Shown in pieces: positions 37,001-49,000 of a stretch of DNA of 64,000 nucleotides. Every line of letters starts with the position of its first letter. Positions within the stretch are counted from its first letter, which is position 1. A model generated the notes under the pieces. It made no database searches. It saw only the letters and a program-made list of their open reading frames with translations, and was not told where the DNA came from. The translations under genes were made by a program, and so were the position numbers. Origin of the DNA: Oxyruncus cristatus (Eukaryota > Chordata > Aves > Passeriformes > Cotingidae). Location of the stretch: contig VXAY01003176.1 of NCBI GenBank assembly GCA_013399855.1, positions 769 through 64,768 on the forward strand, in the 5' to 3' direction.

Positions 37001-40000
37001 CTATTCTTTAAAGTCAATTTTCTCTGCATTCAGCTCAGAACCTGCTCTTTCCTCAGGTGCTGGACTTACACCAGTACAACTTTCAAGATAGTGGGGGTTG
37101 AAAGGTTAGAGGACTCGAAACTAAGCACTTTTGTGATTATTGCAGACAAAGTTTAAATAAATGCACAAGCAGTTCATCTACTGAATAAAATCAGCAACTA
37201 CTCAGAACCCCATTTTCAACAGACAATATTCGCAATTTCTCCACTTTCTTCCTTCTCTACTAGTAGTTATACCACACTTATACCCACTTTACAAAGCCAT
37301 ACACTTACAGATAAGAAAAAACTGCTGGTCTTTCCAATTCAGTAATCCTCATCTAGAGAATTTTACTGACAGGTGTTTCAACATGAGACCTAATATTTAT
37401 AGTGTCTTGCACAATTCCCTAATCATATGTGGGGTGAGGGGTGGATCCACTCAGCTGTACTTTAAGCAGAGGCAGATAGTGAGCAAACTGACAGTGCTGA
37501 CATTTAAAACACATCATTTAATGACATTGCTCCTTTTTTTTTTTGCAGTTCCACATTTTTCCTTTTACAGTCTACCTTACACAAATTAAAGTTCCCTGCT
37601 TACCCTATGAACATAAATCCAATTTAACAGGTCCTAGGAAGAAATGGGCATTTTCTAATTTTTAACCACCTTCCCCTCTATCAGCCTTTTGAAACAAACC
37701 CTGCAGATAGTACAAGAAACAGGGGTATAAAGTAATCTTTTCCTGATCTCAGAATCAACATGAAGCAGTTTTACTCAGCATTAAGCACTGCAAGGGTTGT
37801 TTTCACTGCTAAGTTGACCAGATTTTGAAGCTGGTTAAAAACCTGCTGCTGCCATGATTTGACAGGTGTTTGTTTCCTCTCCTCTCTGGGAATAGAGGAA
37901 ATAATTCACAAAACACCCAGGTGTGCAGCTATCCTGTAAATTTCATTTGAACAGAAGTATTACACACTGATGGAACAATCTAACTGGGCAATGACTAATT
38001 AGCTAATTATTTTGCATCTGACAGCAGCAATTTAAACGAGCAGCTACCAGAGGAATAAACTTAATCGCAAAATAACCAGTAAAGAAATGCCTTTCCCCCC
38101 ATCCTCCAATGATAAATGATCATGGTCTGTATGAACCACTACATTTAAAAAGGGGTTTTTTTTCTTTTTAAATGAGCAGCAGTCCACCTCCATCTTGAGC
38201 TTCCAAATATTTTGAGTTTTTATCTATGGAGCAAGAAGTTACCAAGTCCTGGTAATCCTACCACACGCAAACATGTATGTTTTGAGCTCTCAATATTACA
38301 AAGTCCAACCCACTGGCATGCTGCAATGGCTTTCCACATGCACATTGCAAAACCACTACGAAACAAGTTATCTTTCATCAGTTCTGACTTTATCACTCAA
38401 CTCAATACACAAAAGGAAAGTTTAACTTTCCACTACATTTCTAGTTAGCTTCCTCCAATAGGAAAAAAAAATAAAATTCAGGACATTGCTTACTTCTCTT
38501 TCTTAGTAATCCCCTCTTGGGAAAGAGTAAAAGTGAAAATAGAAGCAAGGAGTACTCAAACCAACATTTCCAAAGACTAACAGTTTGCTCTCACGTGCAT
38601 CAGATTACAGGCATCTGTTCCATTAATTATGTCTGCACAACTTATCCACATAATACTCTTTTGACCAACAGTAGTGTTATTATAATTTTACATAAAGGGA
38701 ATGAGGACAGAAAATGATAATCTCCATTAAATCAGGGGTTTAATTGTTATTCTCTCTTTAAAAAACTGCTTTGGGCATGAAATGCTTGGCAAGTGTGTAG
38801 AACACATCCTTCAGCAGATTCTTGTAATCTTTTAAGGGGAAAAGGAAGGGAGGCAGCAGGAAAACTGTCAGCATTAAGGGGATACCTGTTCCTGTGGAGT
38901 GTTTGAGCAATACACAGTTGTACACATCCAAAGTTTTATATTAAGAGTCTTTCCTCCTGTTACCTTGGACATATGCTGTGCAAATCAGACGAATGAGAAG
39001 ATGCATCTACCTGCTTGGCCATAATTTTCAGGGTGCACTGAACACAAGTTAGAAATTTTGATTTCGAAAGACCTTAAGCATAATAAGGTACTGAAATAGA
39101 CAGACTGCAAGTCCAGCTTTAGTTGATAGCTACTAAAGGGTGAAAAGTTTTATTTTCAGTAATGAAAATTAATGTTATCTATCACCACTCAGAAGGGTCA
39201 ATTCACACTAGCACAAAGGAGATGTAAGATCTGAAACAAGATCCAGATTGCAGAACTGCATCTCAGTTGGTTAGAGCATGTTCACCTTTCAGATTCAATT
39301 CTCCCTAGCATCAGTTAATTTTTGTTGCAAAGGCAGCTCTTTCTGCTTCCAGATTAAACACAGCCCCTTTTCAACATTCCTTATTCAGTACAGACATTGA
39401 AAACTGACATTTTTTTCCTACACTATTACTGCAGAAAATTATTTTAAAACCAGAAAATTAAAAGAAGTAGGTTTAAAGCTTTGAAGTTCTGGGGAGGCAT
39501 CATTTGCATGAGCATTAAGAAGTGTATTACTATACCCTCGTACATTGTTGTCCTTGTGAAATTATTCAGCAGACAGTGAGTAACAATACAGCATACTTAA
39601 TGCTGCAACATTTATTCTTAACATTTTGTGGATAAAATATAAGTTTAAATTGTATCAGATTCAATATACCTGACCTTCACAATGCTTTAATTTGCAGTTT
39701 GTGCTGCCAGGTTTATAAAATTATATATATACACACACAAAACAACAGCACGATCCTAAATTAAGTTCTAAAAATACCATTTTATATAGCACCTGCTACA
39801 TTGCTTGAGAACTAAATAGGACTCATTCAAGTGTTCTTTCAATCACACACAGCTTGTCAATACCAGAAGCTTGGTTTTGGGGTTCTTAGTTGTGTTTTAT
39901 GGGAGTTTTTGTTCAGTTTTGCATGTTTTTTGTGGGGGAGGCTTAGGGGGTTTATTTGATTTTTTTTTTGTTGGTTTGGTTTTTTGTTTTTATCTACTTG

Positions 40001-43000
40001 TAGAAATAACCTGGAGGAAAGCCTACCACTAAGTTCTCACCTTCTTAAACAAAAAATACTGACAGAACCTTTATTTAAGCCGCATTTACTGTCTTTGAGA
40101 TTAGATTTTAAAAGCAATAAGAAATACATATTCTTTACTTAAGATGACATAATTAACACTGATCTTTTCCAGGTTCAGGTTGGTCTGGTCCAGTATGTCT
40201 CCTGGATTCCAGATCCTACTACCTAGAGATTACCAACGCTTGTCTGCAAATGGCAGCAAAGTTTGAATTAGTAATTCCTGATTGCCAAAATGAGTTGGGA
40301 GCAGCCAGTTAATATCACCACACCATGTATCAGTACATTACAATAATACAGTCAGAAGGCACCCCATCACCATCTTGAAATCCTGAAGGACAATACATTT
40401 AAGCTTAACTGAACAAATACCTTATAATATTGCCTTTTGTCCTCCCTACCAGAAGCTAAAAAATAAACCTATTCCAGAGCAATCAAGTGTTAAGACATTC
40501 TAACAACACAGACTTTTTTGAGTGTTGAAGACTTATCCCACAATTCATACACTAGAGGAAAAGAGAAACTTTTGATATTCTCCTTTGTTATTCTAACAGG
40601 TAAGCAGGCTTCACTATTTACACAATCATGACAGACAGACAACCTGCAGCTACAGCAAAGTACATTTACCAGAGGAATAGCGAAATACTAACCCACAGCT
40701 CCTGCTGCTGAACATCTGTGGTTTCTGTTAACTCTCTGGATGCAAGCAAGCTAACAAATGAACAATCTGCCATGGACTGACTAAAGCAGGCAGGTTTGGG
40801 AATGATGCTTCAGCTACCAATAAGGAATGGAGAAGTCATCATCTGTCCTCTCTCCTACTCCTCCTTGAAGAATTGGAATATTTTGCCAACTCACTCAAAG
40901 TCAGGCAAAAATAAGCAGTGGCAAGACAGAAGGAAAGGAAGACGAGCAAAAGCGAAGAGACCAGAGATTCATCGAGACTGCTTACTCACCCCCAAACTTT
41001 ACCAGGGTTATAGCACAACCACCTATTTTACTGAGCCTGCTTTGCCTATTTGCAAGAGAAAACAGCCAATTGGGAAGTCATTATCTTTATAGTTGATGAA
41101 GAAGGTACCTTAAAGGCAATTAAGTGGCATTAAAGTATATACTAGTATACTAAAACATGCTAATTGCAAACACCAGTGACAGGAGGACACCTTGACTTTG
41201 ATCTCTCTTCATTCATAGACAATAGAACTTGTGCTTGTACATCAAATTTTTCTGCCCAGTACAACTACTGTTTTTAAAATATTTACCTTACTCAACTATG
41301 CTATGTGAATCAAGAAGAATTTTGCTATTTTGATACTTAAAAGAAAAATCATCTTCACAGTTCAGGCACCTTTATTGAGTTACTACTCTTAGTATTTATT
41401 CAGAGGCAATATTACAAAGATACACACAACCAGTTGACATCAAGCCTAGCAACACCTCAAAGCTTCAGAGGGCAGTTCTGCACAAGTCATTCACTTCAGA
41501 AAAAGTGCCAATAAGTAGCTTATAGCAAGTTTCTGTGTCTAGATGAATTTAAATGCCAAACACTGCCTGAAGAAAGACTGCCTTACAAAGAAGCACAGAA
41601 GAAAAATACTGTTTCTAATGTTAATATTTAACTAGAAATTTTTAATTTAACCAGTTCTGTGCATATTTCAGAGATCTGCAAGTGCTACAAACTGAAGTAT
41701 ATATATGCCAACTCTTACATGCATCTTTCAACAAACATGAATGAAATTTACTAAGCACACAACTGTGATAGTGATCCTCAGCTTAGTTTAACCACTCGTA
41801 GTACTCAAAGTGCAAACACACTCTAAAAATTGTGAAGAACTTAAGTTATTTTAAATTGAAGAGAACTCTGTTTTCAGCATGATATACAGCAAAGACACTT
41901 CAGTCAGAAAGAATTATCTTACTAAGCTCAGGTTAGAAAGTGAAATCTTACCAAAACTAACCATAACTCATGGCACTTTACTCATTTAGGTAGCCAAGCC
42001 TAAGCCCATTGGTTTATATTCATGATAAAAAATACATGTATTTTAATACTATTTTTGATGCTGAACAAGAAAACCTGATCACTACCTTGCCCTCAAGCCC
42101 CTGTGTTATAACAGCGTAGACATATGCAAAGAGTTGAAAACATCAGATTTACATAAAACAGCACTGGAACATAATATGCCACAATGCTTGGCTAAAACAT
42201 TTTCAGCCTCCAACCATAACTTACAGGCTTCCAGAAACAGGTTTTTTTCTTCGGTTTAATCTTCTGAAAGTTTGTTCAAATGCTATTTTGAACCCACTTG
42301 GAACCCAAACTTACACACCCCATTACTACAAAGATTTCCACAGCTTACTCCTTAATCTTCATGTGTGGAAAAATATGCTACTTCAAACATCTTCCATTCC
42401 AATTTTAAACTGCTAAGGAGAAAATGGAAACAATTGCTGATTATCTAACTTCTGCATCACTTCTAAAAGCATCCTTTAAAAACTTCCATCTTACACCCAT
42501 CTCTTCAACACACATACACTTAGGTCTGATCTATTCAGGGATGCTGCATACCAAAGCTATTTTATACTTTAGATTAGTATAAAATAAGAAAAAATGAGAA
42601 GGGAGGATATAACAGAGCAATACAATATGCATAGTGGAAGCACACAATGGATTTTTAGACTGTTTTCATTGTTTTCAATGAAATAGTAAAACAAATACTA
42701 GATTTGTCTTTTTGACTGTATAACCAAGCATGAATCCCTAAAAATTTTCAAAACCAACCTAAAATTCTACTACAATACAGGAATAATAGGCTCAATTCAG
42801 AACATAAGATTTTATATGCAACACTGTGATTGTCCTCTCTCCTTTCCTTCTTTGCATTTCTACTTGCCAATTTAATTTATGTAAATGAGACTAGATGGTC
42901 TATGTTTGCCCCTAACAATTTTTTCTAACCGACCTAGAAATTCACCTCTGGGTTACAGCTTGAGATGCTACTGACCTTTTCCAAATTACTATAAAACTCA

Positions 43001-46000
43001 TTTCAATCCAACTCTCCCCTCTTTCTGGGCTATTAACTGTAAGGTTAATAACCTCAGGTACATGGCCTGTTGTAGGCACATGATCCAGGATCATTGAAAC
43101 CACACTTTCAGATGCAGGGCCAAATTTCCACAGCAAATCCTGAATAATTTACTGGGTCACTGCATCCAGGTCATCCACCTGCACAGGACAATGTCCCACT
43201 CTAACCTATCCTACCCCTCTCTGACCACTCACTAACCTATTTTTTGTTTACAGCTTCCTATGCATAGAAAAGCCTCAGCTGGAAGCAGAAGCCCCACAAG
43301 TGAGCTCACGCTGAAGTGAACACTGCAAGGCAAGCTCTGACCAGAAACAAGAACCCTCTCACATCATTCTATAGGGAGAAACAGGGGCAACAGAAAAAGG
43401 GAACCCAACAGTAGCTGGGAATACAAACCTAACAGCTGATCAGTTGAGACAACAAACAGATCTTGCTTCCAATATGGAAGTCTGAGATTTCAAAGCATAA
43501 AGAGGGAAGAACAAAAGGTAAGTGATCATTATGCCACTGTTCCGGCATGCTATTCTCATTCAAGAAAAAAACTATTTCTTTGTTTAAGCATAAGCTAACT
43601 CTCATTTTTCATTATACCCAAAACCCAGAAAATTTTATTTCAGGACCATTTCAGTCACCATAATCAAATCAAATTTTCTCCATGTCCCTCTTTATATTTG
43701 AGAAGGATTTTTATACTCATGATGAAGTTAAACTAAATACTCAGAGCCATGCACAGATTGAATTTTGACTCCATTTTCATGCTGAAAGTCATAGAATACT
43801 GTTTCACAAAGCACCTGAGAATGTGCAATTGTTTAAAGACTCATTTGCTTTGACACTTAGACTAGCATCTTTTGACAAAGTAGTAGAATAATAAAAACAA
43901 ATACCATTTTCATTGAGCTGAAGCAAAAAAAAAAAAAAAGTGAAAACACTTCACCCCTGCCACGATGTAACCTGTTTCCTTTCTTGTGTTTTAAGCTACC
44001 ATTTCACCTTATTTTAAACTCTAAAGAGTTATTTTTGGCAATTACTTCAGCTAACTCACCACATTAAAATTTGCAAAGTTGACAAGATACCAAGACAATT
44101 CTTTTAGCTTGGGGAGGTAGCATCTTTGTTTCAGTTTGTAAGGTTGTTCTACTACAAGCCAGATCTTTGAAAAGTCAGTAACATTTGAAATTCTGGCACA
44201 CATGCTGTTAAAAGTCCTTTTCCCCTTCCTTTATTTCATGAAAATCCTCCTTTTTTACCCTGCCTTTTTTCCAAACTGAAGTTGATGATCATATGGAAAG
44301 TGATCATTAGAAGTCTTCAGAAGGACATTATGCATTTGCTAGAACAGAAGAATTTTATCTTACTAAGAGATATTCTGTCTCTACAGGGCTACTCACAAGC
44401 CATCCAATAATAAGTGCTTAGGATAAATAAGGAGGAAGTAAATAGAAGTCTTCTAAACAAAATTATAGTTATTAGTAATACAAAAAAAGCGTTCATGAAA
44501 CACACTACTCCACTTTAATCTCTCAAAGAACAAACTGCAATTTCTCTACTTAGTACCTGCATGAAGTTCTGCTCATTTCGGGGTTATCTGCTTGTGGCAG
44601 ATTGACCCTGGCTGGACACCAGGTGTCCACCAAAGCTGCTCCATCACTCCCCTCCTCAACTAGACAGAGGAGAGAAAAATAAAACAAAAGGCTCATGGGC
44701 TGAGGTAAGGACAGGGAAAGATCACAAACTGATGAGCATCACGGGTGAAACCAACACCAAAACTCACTGTTTCAAGTCAAGAAACATGTTTTACAGCAAG
44801 TATACGAGGTTAGTCAGACTCACCTTCCCTCATTGATTGTTGCTTTGTCCCCATGACAAGTGAAGTTCTCAATGTAACCCAGACTACAGTTGATTCGTGT
44901 CCAGTCAGGTTTGCACACAGCAAGGAAGTGAGGACGCAGTCTACCTATGGAGTACTTGGCAATGTCTGTCAACGACTGGCTAGCAGCTGCTCCAAAAATG
45001 AAGGTTCCAATGGCTTTGTAAATAGTGGCTATGTAGTTATTTCTGACAAATGAATTTGAGTGCAAATTATTGTAAAAAACTGAGAGAGTCTCTCCTAGGA
45101 TTATCTGAAAGAGAAATAAGGACAATAAGTTAAAGACAAACACTTTAAAAGAAAGGTATTACTCTATTTTTGTTAATACTCAGACAAGCAGTTTCAGAAA
45201 TTAATTTTTTATAAACATTAATCTGCAAATTTAAATTTCCAAGAGTCAGCTGTAACCATGTCCAAACTTTAAATACTTTCAGAACTATGAAAGTATGAAG
45301 AAGAAATGCAGAAGAAAATACAGAAGAAAAACACCCTTTTACCTTACCCTGCTTCATGTTGAACTTAATGATTTTCAGAATACTTATTAAAACAAAGCCT
45401 TCTCAAAATCACATTTACCCATACTACTTGGCATGACCCTAATTAGAGACATTTTTTCCAGTATAACTTTATTCTACATTGAGTCTTCTTCAACTAATCT
45501 TCTGCTTAGCAAAATTTTTCTAAGTTTGTTAGGTTTTTTGTGAAATCAGAAACTATTCTCAAGGATCTAGACTTTATTTCCAGATGTAAAAGGCCACGTG
45601 TTTTAACAAAAATTTCCTATTCCTTGGGAAAATTAAATCCTTTGAGGAGAAAAGAAAACTAATATGAGTAGGGAAAGACATTATTAGTGAAGTTTTTCTA
45701 AGGACTTTTCCTCCCTACATGTCCAAGGTACATGCATCAAGTGTTGGCAAGAGAGATTTGATTCTGTATTCCGGCAGAAAGTTTTTCCTTACATCAAGCG
45801 CAAAACTTCACCCCAGGTAATTTGGATATTGAACCAGACAGTCCCATTTTGTATAGAAAGGTTCAGCTCATACAGATGATCAGATGCGTGAGGGACTGTA
45901 TGTATATATATAAAGTTATCTTTAACAATCATATAAAAATGAAATTATGGCTCTGTCCATCACTTGAGGGTGCCAAGTCCTGGATCCCAGCAAAGCAGAG

Positions 46001-49000
46001 CTTTGCTGAATGAAGCCATTACTTAGACATGGACACCCAGGCACACAGTAGCTGTCAGAGGCTTTGCACATGAAGGTAAACTGAAAACACAATCGGATGC
46101 ATGGCACCCTCCATCCATATCGAAAGATGGATTTTATGGATTTTAATGTAATTTTTTAATGTAATTGCCAGCTGCTAAATCAGAAATAGAAAGCAATGGT
46201 ACATGGATGATGGAAATGAAGTCCCTTGTGCAATGATGTGTGATTTTCCATGCAAGGTGAAACAGAGAAACACCAGAACATGGACTACAGCTGAGAAAGC
46301 TTTCAGTAAAGTACCTACACAATCTACCTAGATCCAGAAAGTAACCTCTTAAGGAAGATAGTTGAGCACTAATATCACATGACTGGTAAGTAATGAATCC
46401 CTTTCAAAGAACATTGTTATGAAACCTGCAAGAAGGTTACTTACCTCAGCTGAGGTGACAACTCAGTCTCACTGAGCATTGAGTAAAGAACACCAACATT
46501 TGCTTTTACCATCTGACTATGAAGCAATCTTGACAGAAAAGCCTGATTTCACAACTAAAAGATGGTCCCTGATGTTGCAAACATAATTTTGTCAGCTAAA
46601 TGTTCATACAGGCTCAAATGGAGACTGGATTAATTAAAAGAAAATACATCTATTAAAAATTACTATATTCAGTGGAGCCTCTTCTGAGTCAGGAAGTCCC
46701 TGAGTTGCAAATGGCTGGTAGTCAAGTACTGAGGGCAAAACATCAATATCTCCTTGCTCTATTCTGTTCTTCTTCACTCGTCTGTTTTAACTGCTCTAGA
46801 AATGAAATAACAAGATATATGGGCTTCAGTTGAGACTAAGCACTGATGCTCTTAGGTAATATTGACTATCAACAATAGTAACAGTGTGGAAAAAAAAAAT
46901 ATAGTACTATCTTAAATGGCAGGATCCTTAGCATAAACTACTTGCCAGTTAATAGAACACACAAAACCCCTCAAAATTTCTTCTGCTCCAGAACTATTTC
47001 TATAGGTTTTTGAAGCAGCTTTTCTAAGAACAAGGAAACCAAGTTAAGTCACAATTTCAATTCTCAGCCCACGTTTCTACAGTTATGAAAAAAATTCCAC
47101 CCAAGAGAAAGCAAGCTGCAAGTTGACCTTTATGTTGGAACCTTGATAAAGATCCATGTAGTCCTTATACAAGACAGAGTTAGATTGCCATAATATCCCT
47201 CCTGACTGTAAACCACCAGCCCAGAGAAACAGCTGGTCTATACTGAGGTTTACATCTTGCTGCACTTTTCCAGTTTTGATTTCTAAAATGTACTTGGATA
47301 AATATTTATTCACCTAAAAATCTTATTTGGCATAAAAGAGTTTTATCTGTGTTCAAAGTGTGGCTCTGATGAACTTGGATGTCACTCAACAGATTTATAA
47401 GTGGAGACCAAAGCTTTTTAGCACATCTGGACAGGGATCTTGAGGCCCCTGTTGAAGGGCCATTATCAGAACATCAGATTTAAGACATTAAATGGTTAAC
47501 TGAAGAGGTCCAACTGCCCACTATGCTCACAAGGACATGCACCCACCACTTTCTGCCCCAGGACTTGTATTTTTCCAGGAGCCATTTGCACTGAATGTAG
47601 CTCAAAGAAAGCTGCTATTTTCTGCCAGGCTAAGGAATTTCACTAGCTTATTCTGGTTCAGACAAGTAACAGAGGTAGCAGCAGGGTAATCGCAGGACCT
47701 CAACTTTTGTCCACACATAGTCAACTATTATGTTAGCTCAGCTGACAGCATATAATTAAATATTAAGGATAGAGAGTCACAATATGCGTGAGACAGTTCA
47801 GCTGAGCTAGGAGCTGTGGTCAAAGAGAGAGATCCCAAATCTGTAATTGCAGAGGCAGCCTCTCCAGCTCTTTGATCTGGTATGAAGAGGAAGGAAAGAG
47901 AGCAGTACTGTGTTTTCAGCCAGGTTAGGTGCAGTATGAATATAAGTCCCTGCATTAATATAAACACAAACAGGCCCAGTGTTTTATTCTGACTTTCAAG
48001 GAAATAAACAGGAAAAAACTCCCTGGATACTTATTCTTTTTATTCCATTTGTACTTTTGATAAGATCTGATTGGAAGCCATAATATTTTTCTGTTAAATA
48101 GCTTAGCATCTGTTGTTACACTTCCACACACAGAAGTATTCTCAATGACTTTGTAGCAGATAAAACGCTGCTTTTACAAGTCATGCACACCCATATTCTG
48201 AAAGTAGCAGGTCCCAAAATAAAAAGACTTGAGACAGTGTAAGAATAACATGGTAAGGAAAGTTTTCCTCTCAGACTATAGAGTTAAGCCACCCTATTTC
48301 CAAGGTTCTAAAGTATTCTTTTTCTGTTCTGTAATTCTAGCTGCTTGACCTCAACTAAAGCAAACATTTTAGTTTTTCTTGACAGAACACCATTTCTATC
48401 ACTTTAGCACCTGGTCTAAGGACATGTTTGTGAGATTGAGACATCTTATAGAATACAGTTTTAGAAGTCTGTATCAACAGATTTCCCCTCCTCCCAGTTC
48501 CCCACCCCCAGTGAAATCAAAAGCAATTAAGAAAAGTTGAACTTACAACAATTATACTGAAAGGAATAATTATTCCTGCTAACAACTTATAAGAAATGGT
48601 GTCCTCTTTGTATGGATACCGGATGGATTCATCACTACAGAAAACTCCTCTCTGGAAGGGGGTACGTCGTGAACTGAGAATTGCAAAAGGCAAGCCAGCT
48701 GGCAAAAAGGAATACAAAATACATTACAAAAGCAAAACAAACTGTGGCGATGATTATACCCCAGTATTTCCAAAGAGAAGTGCATAAGGAGGAACAGACA
48801 TGCAGAGAGTTAGGTTATGCACTTCCCCTGGCCAATAACTACTGCCTTGACTTTGCAGCTCCCAGGAAGGATTGCTGAATGAAGGAGAGCAGGGCAGAAT
48901 TCCTCTCACCTTCATGTTTGCGGCACATCAAGTACGGAAGCAGGCCGAAACTGTGACTGAGCAAACAGCTCAGTGACAACCACCGAATTGCTCAATCTGC

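Larger units (their letters stand above)
32850..44823 (-). other. PLPP1: PLPP1 intron 3 (12.0 kb)
   Basis: Minus-strand GT-AG intron, the largest complete intron in the window. It holds an (TA)n(CA)n tract at 39721-39739, T/G-rich sequence at 39890-39995, a run of 15 A at 43925-43939 and a probable dispersed-repeat fragment at about 44600-44740. No exon or RNA gene was recognised. Confidence 0.85.

Noticed and set aside
41125..41150. tatactagtata palindrome
   Set aside because: A 12-nt palindrome in AT-rich sequence; many are expected by chance.
46100..46137. TCCATC/GATGGA inverted repeat next to duplicated element A
   Set aside because: Six-base arms are expected many times by chance in this window.
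46152..46263. Calling the duplicated element an H/ACA snoRNA gene
   Set aside because: Only a short basal stem, an AnAnnA-like hexamer and a terminal ACA could be matched, the last only in copy A. No convincing 5' hairpin was found, so it is kept as one hypothesis under findings.
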